A stretch of 64,000 nt of DNA, taken from positions 1,054,001 to 1,118,000 of the forward strand of contig NZ_QPJW01000001.1 in assembly GCF_003337355.1 (NCBI RefSeq), given 5' to 3'. The position numbers were made by a program, and so were the translations under genes. Below, one piece after another: positions 55,272-63,828 of this stretch (positions are counted from its first letter, which is position 1; each line of letters opens with the position of its first letter). The notes under the pieces are model-generated. The model saw only the letters and a list, made by a program, of their open reading frames with translations. It was not told the origin of the DNA and did not search any database. The DNA comes from Fontibacillus phaseoli. Its GTDB lineage: Bacteria > Bacillota > Bacilli > Paenibacillales > Paenibacillaceae.

Positions 55272-56582
55272 ATGTCAAAATCGCCGTACGAGACAAAGAC
55301 TATTTTACCGGATAGGGCGGTACTGGTTAGCCTGATTACGACGGAAACCAAGCAGGCCGGCATAAATCCGGAATATTCGCTGGAGGAATTGGTGCAGCTT
55401 GCCGAAACCGCCGGAGTGGAAGTAACTGACGTGATGACCCAAAACCGCGAAAAACGCGATCCGCGTTATCTGATCGGCAAAGGGAAAGTCATCGAGCTCC
55501 GGGAGCGGATGGATCATCAGGGAGCCAATACGGCTATTTTTGACCAGGAGCTGTCGGGGGCGCAGGTGCGTAATCTTGAAGAAATGCTGGATGCTAAAAT
55601 TATCGACCGTACGCAGCTTATTCTCGACATTTTCGCTCAGCGGGCGAAAACGCGGGAGGGCATCATCCAGGTGGAGCTGGCCCAGCTCACCTACTTGCTG
55701 CCGCGGCTCGCCGGTCACGGAAAAAATCTGTCGCGGCTTGGCGGCGGCATCGGTACCCGCGGTCCCGGCGAAAGCAAGCTGGAGACCGACCGCCGCCATA
55801 TCCGCCGCCGGATAGGCGAACTGAAGCGCCAGCTTGAGGAGGTGACCCGGCACCGGAAGCTGCACCGTTCGCGCCGCAGGGAAACCGGCGTGGTGCAACT
55901 CGCGTTAGTTGGTTACACGAACGCCGGGAAATCCACGCTTCTGAAGGCGCTCACCGCAGCGGACGTACTGGTGGAGAACCGGCTCTTTGCTACGCTGGAC
56001 CCGACCTCCCGGGTGATGGAGCTTCCGGGGGGCAAGGAGGTCGTTCTGACCGATACGGTTGGATTTATTCAAAACCTGCCGCATGATCTCGTCGCTGCCT
56101 TCCGTGCGACGCTGGAAGAGGCGAATGAAGCCGATTTGCTTCTCCATGTGGTAGATGCTTCTTCGCCGATGCGCGAGGAACAGATGGAGGTAGTCGAAGG
56201 GATCTTGGATGACCTGGGTGCAGGTGCCAAGCCGCAGCTCATTCTATATAACAAGATCGATTTGTGCGCTCCGGAACAATTGGAGATGCTGCCTGCCGCG
56301 AAAGGCTCGATGAAGATCAGCGCCCTGAATGAGCTCGATTTGGAGCGCATTCGCCAGGCGGTTCAGCAGGAGCTGTCCGGCGGGCTGCGGTCTTTCCGGA
56401 TTCCGGCACAGCGCGGCGATCTGACCCCGGTTCTATACCGGATCGGAGACGTCGTGAGACAGCAATTTGAAGAAGAAGATATCGTATATTCGGTCGATGT
56501 GAATCAGGGAGACTTTGATAAGTACGGATATTTACTCGCCCCCTTCACGGTCCGGGAAGATGAGAATCATTTGAAGCATTGA
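55272..56582 (+). CDS. hflX: Ribosome-associated GTPase HflX
   Basis: A 436-residue GTPase involved in splitting or rescuing stalled ribosomes. The N-terminal HflX domain ends with the glycine-rich GHGKNLSRLGGGIGTRGPGE signature. A coiled-coil linker follows (about 180–205). The G domain has the P-loop GYTNAGKST with K220, G3 DTVGFIQNLP, G4 YNKIDL and the G5-like SALN. A short C-terminal domain ends the protein. It starts 14 bases after spoVK and is probably on the same transcript. GGAGC precedes the ATG. Confidence 0.94.
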   Translation: MSKSPYETKTILPDRAVLVSLITTETKQAGINPEYSLEELVQLAETAGVEVTDVMTQNREKRDPRYLIGKGKVIELRERMDHQGANTAIFDQELSGAQVRNLEEMLDAKIIDRTQLILDIFAQRAKTREGIIQVELAQLTYLLPRLAGHGKNLSRLGGGIGTRGPGESKLETDRRHIRRRIGELKRQLEEVTRHRKLHRSRRRETGVVQLALVGYTNAGKSTLLKALTAADVLVENRLFATLDPTSRVMELPGGKEVVLTDTVGFIQNLPHDLVAAFRATLEEANEADLLLHVVDASSPMREEQMEVVEGILDDLGAGAKPQLILYNKIDLCAPEQLEMLPAAKGSMKISALNELDLERIRQAVQQELSGGLRSFRIPAQRGDLTPVLYRIGDVVRQQFEEEDIVYSVDVNQGDFDKYGYLLAPFTVREDENHLKH

Positions 56583-56650
56583 CATTAAGATTGACTTTGA
56601 TCGACTATGATTAGATTGATCAGCAGTTACAGGGGAGAGGTAAGAACATA

Positions 56651-57904
56651 ATGGCTGTTTTTTCAGAAGGTATTGTAAAGTGGATGGAAGAGGCAGAGGT
56701 ACAAGCCGAGGCCAAGTTTCGTGAAATTGACCGGATTGTCGACCGTAATCAATGGAAAGTCATCGAAGCGTTTCAGAAGTATCAGGTAAGCGATTTTCAT
56801 TTCGCCGGCTCCACGGGATATGCCTATAATGATCGCGGACGCGAAGTGCTCGATCTTGTTTACGCCGAAGTGTTCGGCGCGGAGGCGGCACTGGTGCGTC
56901 CGCATTTCGCGTCCGGCACACATACGATTGCGACGGCGTTGTTTGGCGTGCTTCGTCCCGGGGACGGCCTGTTATACATCACCGGCCGACCCTATGATAC
57001 GTTACATAAAGTGATCGGCAAGTCAGGGGATGGAACCGGCTCGCTGCAGGATTTCGGCATCCGTTATGATGAAGCAGCTTTGCTGGAAGACGGTTCGGTA
57101 GATTGGGATACGGTAATATCAAAAATAACGGAAGAGACCAAAGTTATCGGAATTCAGCGTTCCCGCGGCTACGACTGGAGAGATTCGTTTACGGTGGAAC
57201 AAATCGGAGGAATGATTGCCAGAGTCAAGGCGATAAAGCCGGACTGCATCGTATTTGTAGACAACTGCTACGGGGAATTCACCGAAGAGCAGGAACCTAC
57301 CCAGGTAGGGGCCGATCTTATCGCAGGCTCGTTGATCAAAAATCCGGGCGGCGGCATTGCCGAGACAGGCGGATACATTTGCGGCCGTGCAGATTTGGTC
57401 GAGCTGGCTTCTTACCGCTTGACCGCCCCGGGAATCGGGGGAGAAGTAGGAGCCATGCTAGGGACGACGCGCGGAATCTATCAGGGCTTGTTTCTTGCAC
57501 CGACGACGGTGGGACAAGCCGTTAAAGGCAGTGTCCTGGCCGCGGCCGCTTTTGAGCGGGCAGGTTTTGAGAGCCGTCCGCGCTGGGACGCCAAGCGGAC
57601 CGATTTGATTCAAGCGATTTCGTTCAGCGGTTCGGAGCAACTCGTTGCTTTCGTTCAAGGCATTCAGCGTGCGGCGGCTGTAGACGGCCATGTCGTCCCC
57701 GAAGCCTGGGATATGCCGGGCTACGAGCATCCGGTTATTATGGCTGCGGGAACATTCATTCAGGGCGGAAGTCTGGAGCTCTCGGCGGATGCACCGATCC
57801 GCGAACCATACGTCGCCTATATGCAAGGCGGTTTAACATACTCCCACGTTAAGTTCGGGCTTTTGACCGCTCTGCAAACCATGAAGGATCGTGATCTGCT
57901 ATAG
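56651..57904 (+). CDS. ynbB: YnbB-like PLP-dependent lyase (methionine gamma-lyase/aluminium resistance family)
   Basis: A 417-residue fold-type I PLP protein of the family called methionine gamma-lyase-like or aluminium resistance protein. Landmarks are NQWKVIEAFQKYQVSDFHFA, STGYAYNDRGREVLDLVYA, RPHFASGTHTI, CIVFVDNCYGEFTEE and the PLP lysine in GSLIKNPGGGIAETGGYI. The real reaction in Bacilli is not proven. The order hflX–ynbB–glnR–glnA is the same as in B. subtilis (ynbA–ynbB–glnRA). GGGGAGAGG lies upstream of the ATG. Confidence 0.85.
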   Translation: MAVFSEGIVKWMEEAEVQAEAKFREIDRIVDRNQWKVIEAFQKYQVSDFHFAGSTGYAYNDRGREVLDLVYAEVFGAEAALVRPHFASGTHTIATALFGVLRPGDGLLYITGRPYDTLHKVIGKSGDGTGSLQDFGIRYDEAALLEDGSVDWDTVISKITEETKVIGIQRSRGYDWRDSFTVEQIGGMIARVKAIKPDCIVFVDNCYGEFTEEQEPTQVGADLIAGSLIKNPGGGIAETGGYICGRADLVELASYRLTAPGIGGEVGAMLGTTRGIYQGLFLAPTTVGQAVKGSVLAAAAFERAGFESRPRWDAKRTDLIQAISFSGSEQLVAFVQGIQRAAAVDGHVVPEAWDMPGYEHPVIMAAGTFIQGGSLELSADAPIREPYVAYMQGGLTYSHVKFGLLTALQTMKDRDLL

Positions 57905-57993
57905 GACGATGCCAACCAGGTCTCTTTCGATGGTATCATACTTGGTAGAAACTTAAGACATCGAAGATTTTTGAAAAATTATCTTCTGTGATC

Positions 57994-58045
57994 TGTAAGT
58001 TATTCTGACATTTCTATTGACATGTTAGGATAGTTAACATAGAAT
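57994..58045 (+). promoter_or_regulatory. glnRA promoter with two GlnR operators
   Basis: TTGACA (58017–58022) and TAGAAT (58040–58045) have a 17-base spacer. Operator 2, TGTTAGGATAGTTAACA (58023–58039), fills this spacer exactly and is a perfect TGTNAN7TNACA GlnR/TnrA site. Operator 1, TGTAAGTTATTCTGACA (57994–58010), lies just upstream of the -35 and also fits the consensus. Centres are 29 bases apart. The layout matches the autorepressed glnRA promoter of B. subtilis. Confidence 0.88.
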
Positions 58046-58080
58046 AGGATCATGATTATTTAACTGGAAGGTTGAGAGCG

Positions 58081-58491
58081 ATGAGTGACGAAATTCGCAG
58101 AAATATGGCCTTGTTTCCGATCGGTATTGTAATGAAGCTTACGGATTTAACGGCTAGGCAAATTCGTTATTATGAACAGCATCAACTGATCGTGCCGGCC
58201 CGTACTTCGGGGAACCAGCGGTTATTTTCCTTGAACGATATCGAGCGGTTGCTCGAGATCAAAGCTTTGATCGACAAAGGCGTCAATATCGCCGGGATCA
58301 AACAGGTCATGAATCCGATGAACAAGGATTCGCAGGAGGCTACGGTCATGACGAAAGACACGGAAGAAAAACGGAAAGAGATGACGGATTCACAACTTTA
58401 TCGTATGCTAAAACAGCAGCTCGTCACAGGGAAAAGACCTGGACAGGTATCATTGATTCAGGGGGAGCTTTCCCGCTTTTTCAAAATATAA
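58081..58491 (+). CDS. glnR: Nitrogen regulator GlnR (MerR family)
   Basis: A 136-residue MerR-type repressor of nitrogen assimilation genes. The N-terminal DNA-binding domain has PIGIVMKLTDLTARQIRYYE, then QHQLIVPARTSGNQRLFSLNDIERLLEIK. The C-terminal tail is the region through which feedback-inhibited glutamine synthetase activates GlnR. ATG 58081 with GGAAGG about nine bases upstream is used. It is the first gene of the glnRA operon and its own operators lie just upstream. Confidence 0.93.
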   Translation: MSDEIRRNMALFPIGIVMKLTDLTARQIRYYEQHQLIVPARTSGNQRLFSLNDIERLLEIKALIDKGVNIAGIKQVMNPMNKDSQEATVMTKDTEEKRKEMTDSQLYRMLKQQLVTGKRPGQVSLIQGELSRFFKI

Positions 58492-58509
58492 ACGTTGGGA
58501 GATGTTATT

Positions 58510-59838
58510 TTGAGTTATTCAAAGGAAGACATTCTGCGTATTGCCAAAGAAGAAAATGTTCGCTTTATCCGATTGCAGTTTACTGACCTGCTCGGAACCA
58601 TCAAGAACGTGGAAATTCCGGTCAGCCAATTGGAGAAAGCTCTTGATAACAAAATGATGTTCGACGGTTCGTCGATCGAAGGTTATGTCCGGATCGAAGA
58701 ATCCGACATGTATCTTTTCCCAGATCTTGACACTTGGGTTATTTTCCCTTGGGTTACCGAAGACCGCGTCGCCCGTTTGATTTGCGACATTTATATGCCT
58801 GACGGTACGCCTTTTGCCGGCGACCCTCGCGCCATTTTGAAGCGCGCTTTGAAAGAAGCGGAAGAAATGGGTTATACGTCCATGAACGTGGGTCCTGAAC
58901 CGGAATTCTTCCTGTTCAAAACCGACGAGAAGGGCAATCCGACCATGGAACTGAACGACCAAGGCGGATACTTCGACCTTGCACCTACCGATCTCGGCGA
59001 GAACTGTCGCCGCGAAATCGTTTTGACACTGGAAGAAATGGGCTTTGAAATTGAAGCTTCCCACCATGAAGTGGCTCCGGGCCAACACGAAATCGACTTT
59101 AAATACGCGAACGCCATTAAAGCGGCTGACCAAATTCAAACCTTCAAGCTCGTTGTAAAAACGATCGCCCGTCAGCATGGTTTGCATGCAACATTTATGC
59201 CGAAACCGCTCTTCGGAGTGAACGGTTCCGGTATGCACTGTCACCAATCCCTGTTTACAGGGGATGTGAATGCTTTCTATGACGAAAGCGATTCGCTTGG
59301 ACTCAGCAAAGATGCCCGTCACTACATGGCAGGGATTCTGAAGCATGCCCGCGCATTTGCGGCCGTGACCAACCCGACCGTCAATTCTTACAAACGTCTG
59401 GTGCCTGGTTATGAAGCGCCTTGTTATGTGGCGTGGTCATCCAGTAACCGCAGTCCGATGATCCGTATTCCGGCTTCCCGTGGCCTTAGTACCCGCGTTG
59501 AAGTACGTAACCCGGATCCGGCGGCAAACCCGTATCTTGCACTGGCTGTTATGCTGAAAGCGGGTCTTGACGGTATCAAGAACGAATTGCCGCTCGTGGA
59601 ACCGGTTGACCGCAACATCTATGTCATGTCCGAAGAAGAGCGCGTGGAAGAAGGCATTCCTAGCTTGCCTTCCGATCTGAAGGAAGCGCTCGGCGAATTG
59701 CTCCGCAGCGAAATCATCACCGATGCGCTCGGCGATCACGCCCTTACTCACTTCTATGAACTGAAAGAAATCGAGTGGGACATCTTCCGCACCCAAGTTC
59801 ATCAATGGGAACGCGATCAGTACATGACGCTTTATTAA
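58510..59838 (+). CDS. glnA: Glutamine synthetase, type I-alpha
   Basis: A 442-residue type I glutamine synthetase, ATP-dependent ligation of ammonia to glutamate. Strong match to Bacillus Gln[66 protein letters not shown], the [12 protein letters not shown] loop and [13 protein letters not shown]. The adenylylation Tyr region of beta-type enzymes is absent, consistent with feedback control and GlnR interaction instead. The start is TTG 58510, GGGAGATG upstream, judged by alignment; an in-frame TTG five codons earlier would add MGDVI. Confidence 0.96.
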   Translation: MSYSKEDILRIAKEENVRFIRLQFTDLLGTIKNVEIPVSQLEKALDNKMMFDGSSIEGYVRIEESDMYLFPDLDTWVIFPWVTEDRVARLICDIYMPDGTPFAGDPRAILKRALKEAEEMGYTSMNVGPEPEFFLFKTDEKGNPTMELNDQGGYFDLAPTDLGENCRREIVLTLEEMGFEIEASHHEVAPGQHEIDFKYANAIKAADQIQTFKLVVKTIARQHGLHATFMPKPLFGVNGSGMHCHQSLFTGDVNAFYDESDSLGLSKDARHYMAGILKHARAFAAVTNPTVNSYKRLVPGYEAPCYVAWSSSNRSPMIRIPASRGLSTRVEVRNPDPAANPYLALAVMLKAGLDGIKNELPLVEPVDRNIYVMSEEERVEEGIPSLPSDLKEALGELLRSEIITDALGDHALTHFYELKEIEWDIFRTQVHQWERDQYMTLY

Positions 59839-59846
59839 GCAATAAG

Positions 59847-59883
59847 AAATCCCTTGAGGCCGTTAGCCTCAAGGGATTTTTTT
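59847..59883 (+). terminator. Terminator of glnRA
   Basis: A perfect 14-base stem AAATCCCTTGAGGC with its complement, five-base loop, ending in a T run. Confidence 0.92.
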
Positions 59884-59921
59884 GCGTGTAAAGAAGGAAA
59901 TGGCTTTATAGACAGACATTC

Positions 59922-60301
59922 CTATTTATTTAAGTTCTTAATGGCCTCAGTAAACATTTCGAATTGTTTTTCTTCGGGAGTTTTGTCCGTTACACGTCCC
60001 TCAGAGCTATAAGAAAGTCCATTGTGACGAGTATGTATCAATAAACGGTTATCAAATTTTGTGTACATCCGTTCAAAACCGTTCTTTTCTCTGGTCTTCA
60101 TGGTATTTGCAAATTCAATCTCTATTTTTGTAATTGAAAGTGTAAATATTTACCCTCTATATTTGGTATTTGAGCTATTCCAAAAAGATTAGTGAGCCGG
60201 TCATTCGCTTCTGAGTAATTATTATTAATTTCTAAAGCAGAACAGCCCAAGACCGCAATTAGCAACAAAATAACTAGCCCGCATCTTGTTTTTCTTCCCA
60301 T
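59922..60301 (-). pseudogene. Frameshifted small lipoprotein gene, unknown function
   Basis: ATG 60301, five bases after AAGGAGA, opens a lipoprotein-like frame: MGRKTRCGLVILLLIAVLGC with the lipobox Cys at residue 20, then SALEINNNYSEANDRL. It stops at 60122 after HFQLQK. The minus-strand sequence continues in another frame as KIEIEFANTMKTREKNGFER and on to a TAG at 59924–59922. Adding one A to the run of five (T5 at 60125–60129 on the plus strand) would fuse both into one protein of about 126 residues. It is either a one-base deletion pseudogene, phase-variable by the A run, or a sequencing error. No family recognised. Confidence 0.6.
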
Positions 60302-60457
60302 AATATCTCCTTGGATGTGATGTTTATTGCATTTTAACAAACCTCTTCCAATTTTAGTGAGTAGAATTGTTTAATTATTTTATTTCTCTCCCTTCACTCG
60401 AAGAGCCGTATTCTTTATAATTGATCATATTCCGGACATTGGATTGGAGAGAGGCGA

Positions 60458-61288
60458 ATGAATGTGCAAGGTACAATTTCTAAGATAGTCGATAGTTTAA
60501 AGGAAATTAACGGAGTAAGCGCTCTGGTTCTCGGCGGTTCAAGGGCTAGAGGGACGGAAGGTCCTGACTCTGATATTGATATTGGTATCTACTACGATTC
60601 CGAAAATGGCCTGGACATTGCCGTGCTTCGTAAAGTTGCTGCTATGCTTGATGATGACCATAGAGACAACCTGGTGACGGAAATAGGGGGATGGGGACCC
60701 TGGATTAACGGCGGAGGCTGGCTGAAGGTGGATCAAACTCCGGTGGATCTCTTATTGCGCGATCAAAACAAAGTTTCGCATATCATTGATCAATGTTCCA
60801 AGGGAGATGTCACTATCAATTACCAACCTGGACATCCCCACGGATTTGTGAACTCGATATATTTTGCTGAGATTGCCCTGTGTAAAGCGCTATGGGATCC
60901 ATCAGGAGTTGTAGGCGAACTTAAAAACAGAACAACCCCATACCCGACGATGTTTCAAAAAGCAACCATTCAAAAATTTTTCTGGGAAGCAACCTTTTCG
61001 CTTGAAAATGGATATAAGGGTATTCCCAAAAATGATTTATCTTATATCGCCGGATGTTGTTTCAGATCAGTCTCTTGCTTAAATCATGTTTTGTTTGCCC
61101 TAAACGAAACTTATTTGATGAACGAAAAGGGCGCCGCAGCTATTGCCGATACATTTAGCAATGTGCCAAGCAAATACTACGATAGAGTAAATCTTATTTT
61201 CACCTTAATTACGGAAAATCTTGATCATTTAAAGAAAGCTCTTAACATAATGCATGAACTAATTCAGGAAACGGAGTCCCTAATGTGA
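60458..61288 (+). CDS. Nucleotidyltransferase-domain protein
   Basis: A 276-residue protein with an N-terminal pol-beta-type nucleotidyltransferase fold: LVLGGSRARGTEGPDSDIDIGIYY contains the GGSxARG and DxD metal-binding motif, with a third Asp in KVDQTPVDLLL. The helical C-terminal part (about 160–276) resembles that of aminoglycoside nucleotidyltransferase-like proteins of unknown substrate. GGAGAG lies upstream of the ATG. No partner HEPN gene is adjacent, so a MNT/HEPN toxin–antitoxin pair is not supported. Confidence 0.78.
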   Translation: MNVQGTISKIVDSLKEINGVSALVLGGSRARGTEGPDSDIDIGIYYDSENGLDIAVLRKVAAMLDDDHRDNLVTEIGGWGPWINGGGWLKVDQTPVDLLLRDQNKVSHIIDQCSKGDVTINYQPGHPHGFVNSIYFAEIALCKALWDPSGVVGELKNRTTPYPTMFQKATIQKFFWEATFSLENGYKGIPKNDLSYIAGCCFRSVSCLNHVLFALNETYLMNEKGAAAIADTFSNVPSKYYDRVNLIFTLITENLDHLKKALNIMHELIQETESLM

Positions 61289-61324
61289 AACCAATCGTTA
61301 GTTAACGAAGAAATAGAACCGACT

Positions 61325-61873
61325 CTAATTTAAAAGCGATACAATAGTGTGCTCCATATCCGCCGGTTCGGTCGTGGTTTCATATCTACCGTAAACCGTG
61401 CCGTCGCGTTGGATCAAAAACTTGGAGTAATTCCATTTGACTCCGTCGCCGGCATAAATCTCGGGATGTTTTTCTTGTAAAAAATTTTGCATCCATGGAC
61501 CCGTGGGGCTCTGCGGATCGAAACCTCGGAAAGGAGCTTGTTGTGTTAGATAGTGAAATAATTCATGTGCGGAGACTCCTCTGACGTCTATTTTTTCAAA
61601 TAAGGGAAACGTCACACCAAAGTTGAGCTTGCAGGTTTTATGTATTTCCTCATTGTCCCCCGGTTCTTTATCGTTGAATTGATTGCATGGAAAACCGAGT
61701 ATTTCAAACCCTTTCTCACGGTACTTTTCATATAGCTTTTGAAGATCGGCCATTTGACCGGAATAACTGCATTTACTGGCAGTGTTGACAACGAGTAGTA
61801 CTTTTCCCCGGTATATAGACAAAGAAACCGGCGCAGCGTGAATCGTGTTCACCTGGAAATCATAAACAGGCAT
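61325..61873 (-). CDS. Glutathione peroxidase-family thiol peroxidase
   Basis: A 182-residue thioredoxin-fold peroxidase. The peroxidatic Cys is C35 in NTASKCSYSGQ, in place of selenocysteine. FEILGFPCNQFNDKEPGDNEE supplies the Gln and the second Cys of thioredoxin-dependent members, and VKWNYSKFLIQRDG the Trp/Asn of the catalytic tetrad (usually WNFTKFL). It reduces peroxides in the cytoplasm. ATG 61873 after AAGGGAGGG is preferred over an upstream in-frame start. Convergent to the nucleotidyltransferase gene. Confidence 0.9.
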   Translation of the reverse strand: MPVYDFQVNTIHAAPVSLSIYRGKVLLVVNTASKCSYSGQMADLQKLYEKYREKGFEILGFPCNQFNDKEPGDNEEIHKTCKLNFGVTFPLFEKIDVRGVSAHELFHYLTQQAPFRGFDPQSPTGPWMQNFLQEKHPEIYAGDGVKWNYSKFLIQRDGTVYGRYETTTEPADMEHTIVSLLN

Positions 61874-62083
61874 CCGTTCATCCCTCCCTTTGAAGCATAT
61901 TTCCATTATAGAACTGCACTTTTAATTGATCTAATATATAAAAAAGATAACTGTTATAGGATCAGCCTATTATTAGGTTCAGGCAACTACTGTGCCGGTA
62001 AATTTTTTAGAAATTAAGCTTACTGAATAATTTCCGATGTTTTTTAGTATTTGGGGTAACCTAAGGGCAAGGAGCTGATGGAA

Positions 62084-62200
62084 ATGGTGATTGCCTTGAA
62101 AAAATACCACAGACACCGCTTAAGGCTGAGAAAGTTATGGCGCGGAGAGCGAGCGGGGAGGAACAGGAATTTGCTGAATGACGATATGTGGCCCGTATAG
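62084..62200 (+). CDS. Small basic ORF, 38 codons, unknown function
   Basis: ATG 62084 opens a 38-codon frame nine bases after AAGGAG (62069–62074). The peptide is strongly basic (MVIALKKYHRHRLRLRKLWR, then GERAGRNRNLLNDDMWPV), with arginine and histidine clusters that could bind nucleic acid or a membrane surface. No family recognised. A terminator-like hairpin begins 29 bases after its stop, consistent with a real short transcript convergent with lexA. An ATG two codons earlier overlaps the ribosome site. Confidence 0.4.
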   Translation: MVIALKKYHRHRLRLRKLWRGERAGRNRNLLNDDMWPV

Positions 62201-62228
62201 CGGTGACTGCAACTTCGTCTCAGGAACG

Positions 62229-62262
62229 AAAAGAGGCTACCCTCGTTAAAGGGAAGCCTCTT
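62229..62262. terminator. Terminator between small ORF and lexA
   Basis: AAGAGGCTACCCT pairs with AGGGAAGCCTCTT (one mismatch). The minus strand continues TTTTCG, so it mainly serves lexA. Confidence 0.75.
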
Positions 62263-62282
62263 ACCTGTAAGTTAAGTACGAA

Positions 62283-62909
62283 TTAGTGCAGATCCCGGAA
62301 CAATCCGACGACCTTGCCCAGAATACTGACATGCTTCAACCGGATCGGTTCCATACTCGGATTCTCAGGCTGCAGGCGGATGTGATCCTTTTCTTTGTAA
62401 AAAGTTTTGACGGTTGCTTCATCATCTTCCGTCATAGCCACCACGATATCGCCGTTGTTGGCGGTTTGCTGCTGCCTTACGATCACATAGTCTCCATTAT
62501 GGATTCCTGCTTCGATCATGCTATCTCCCATGACGGAAAGCATAAAGATTTCGCCATCGGCGGAATAATGTTGTGGAAGCGGAAAATAATCTTCTATGTT
62601 CTCGGTGGCAGTAATAGGCACACCTGCTGTTACTTTACCAACGACTGGAACGCGGGTTACGCTATGTGCGAACATTCCGATCGATTCGGAATCTTCCTGG
62701 CCCAGAAGTTCGATGGCCCGAGGTTTGGTCGGGTCGCGGCGGATGAATCCTTTCTTCTCCAGACGGTCAAGATGGCCGTGGACCGTTGAACTGGAAGCTA
62801 GTCCAACAGCTTCGCCGATTTCACGTACGGAAGGAGGATAGCCTTTCATTCTGACCTCGTTGCGGATAAATTCTAGTATTGCCTGTTGACGGCTGGATAC
62901 CTTGGACAT
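62283..62909 (-). CDS. lexA: SOS repressor LexA
   Basis: A 208-residue LexA. The winged helix-turn-helix is [20 protein letters not shown] followed by [20 protein letters not shown]. The self-cleavage site is A95–G96 in KVTAGVPI, the catalytic Ser is S130 in MGDSMIEAG, and the Lys is K168 in EATVKTF. RecA filaments trigger its self-cleavage after DNA damage. The start is set at MSKVSSRQ by alignment; upstream in-frame ATGs exist and the ribosome site is poor. It is divergent from yneA and autoregulated through boxes in between. Confidence 0.95.
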   Translation of the reverse strand: MSKVSSRQQAILEFIRNEVRMKGYPPSVREIGEAVGLASSSTVHGHLDRLEKKGFIRRDPTKPRAIELLGQEDSESIGMFAHSVTRVPVVGKVTAGVPITATENIEDYFPLPQHYSADGEIFMLSVMGDSMIEAGIHNGDYVIVRQQQTANNGDIVVAMTEDDEATVKTFYKEKDHIRLQPENPSMEPIRLKHVSILGKVVGLFRDLH

Positions 62910-62944
62910 AACGATCATCAACCCCATTAGTAACGTTTGGAAAA

Positions 62945-62983
62945 ATTATAACATAGAACTTCCGTTCGTACAAACATAAGTTC
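62945..62983 (-). promoter_or_regulatory. lexA promoter with two SOS boxes
   Basis: On the minus strand TTGTAC (62973–62968) and TATAAT (62950–62945) have a 17-base spacer. SOS boxes: GAACTTCCGTTC on the plus strand (62956–62967), inside the spacer, and AAACATAAGTTC (62972–62983) overlapping the -35. Both fit GAAC-N4-GTTY in one orientation. Confidence 0.85.
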
Positions 62984-63003
62984 TAAATAGAAGATAAAAA
63001 AGA

Positions 63004-63080
63004 GAACAATTGTTCGAAAAAACTATTGAAACAAACAAATGTTCGTGTTATAGTGAGATCAACGATAAGAACACTTGTTT
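63004..63080 (+). promoter_or_regulatory. yneA promoter with three SOS boxes
   Basis: TTGAAA (63026–63031) and TATAGT (63049–63054) have a 17-base spacer. Boxes: GAACAATTGTTC (63004–63015), a perfect palindrome; AAACAAATGTTC (63033–63044), in the spacer; and GAACACTTGTTT (63069–63080), downstream of the -10. Tight repression by LexA and strong induction after damage are expected. Confidence 0.85.
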
Positions 63081-63090
63081 GGAGTGATGG

Positions 63091-63453
63091 ATGATGCTTA
63101 AATATAGTACATATCAAAGTATCTATGATAAACCGGCGCCTCGTAGATCGTGGAATAATATTATAACTGTTTCGGGTTGGAGCAGAAAGCTCGGGAAAGT
63201 ATGTTTGTTGCTGTTTGTTTTGATGATCACCGGAACGGGAGTGGTTACTGCGTTTGCTGCGGCTTCGGACGGACATGTCCGCTCTGAATTGCCAACCATC
63301 GTTGTAAAGCCGGGAGACACTTTGTGGGAGATAGCCGTGAATCATAAACCCCATGGCAAAGATACAAGAATTTATGTGGAGTCGATTATCCGGCTCAACG
63401 GATTGAACGGAAGCAATATTCATAGCGGTGATACGATCATTCTTCCCAATTAA
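63091..63453 (+). CDS. yneA: SOS cell-division inhibitor YneA (LysM domain)
   Basis: A 120-residue protein with one transmembrane helix (about 38–56, KVCLLLFVLMITGTGVVTAF) and a C-terminal extracellular LysM domain (PTIVVKPGDTLWEIAVNH to GDTIILPN). In B. subtilis, YneA delays division at the septum during the SOS response. Divergent location from lexA and three SOS boxes support this identification more than sequence does, as YneA proteins diverge. ATG 63091 and 63094 are both possible; GGAGTG lies upstream. The N-terminus is longer than in Bacillus. Confidence 0.85.
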   Translation: MMLKYSTYQSIYDKPAPRRSWNNIITVSGWSRKLGKVCLLLFVLMITGTGVVTAFAAASDGHVRSELPTIVVKPGDTLWEIAVNHKPHGKDTRIYVESIIRLNGLNGSNIHSGDTIILPN

Positions 63454-63498
63454 GTTGAATCAGCGATAATTTACTTCATATATATAAATGTCTTCTCT

Positions 63499-63542
63499 GA
63501 GCTTGGTTCCAAGGGCTACTCGCCTTGACAAGCTCTTTTTCT
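63499..63542 (+). terminator. Terminator after yneA
   Basis: GAGCTTG pairs with CAAGCTC across a 23-base loop, which has its own GGTTCCAAGG pairing; TTTTTCTC follows. Confidence 0.6.
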
Positions 63543-63600
63543 CATGTCAAAGTAAGAATTGTTGCCTTATGAAATTTATTGAGATCACAGGAGGAAAACC

Positions 63601-63774
63601 ATGGATATAGATACATTGGTTAATCGCATTAATGAACTGGCCCGCAAAAATAAAGCCGAAGGATTGACGGAAGACGAAAAGCTGGAAAGAGCACAGCTTC
63701 GCGAAACTTATTTACAGAACATCCGCAACAATTTTCGTCAGCAGTTAGAGTCGATCGAGATCGTGGATAAGTAA
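63601..63774 (+). CDS. ynzC: YnzC-like DUF896 protein
   Basis: A 57-residue protein of the DUF896 family: MDIDTLVNRINELARKNKAE, then GLTEDEKLERAQLRETYL and NIRNNFRQQLESI, a two- or three-helix structure typical of YnzC. In B. subtilis ynzC follows yneA–yneB in the SOS locus; here yneB is absent. AGGAGG lies six bases upstream of ATG. Function unknown. Its own promoter is likely, since a terminator precedes it. Confidence 0.9.
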   Translation: MDIDTLVNRINELARKNKAEGLTEDEKLERAQLRETYLQNIRNNFRQQLESIEIVDK

Positions 63775-63828
63775 TGCTGGGCCGTGAGGCCTTGCATACA
63801 TAACCATACATTTTTAGGAGGAAAGATC

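Noticed and set aside
60458-61288. Nucleotidyltransferase as part of an MNT/HEPN toxin–antitoxin pair
   Set aside because: No HEPN-type small gene lies next to it, and its own C-terminal helical region is of the aminoglycoside nucleotidyltransferase-like sort.
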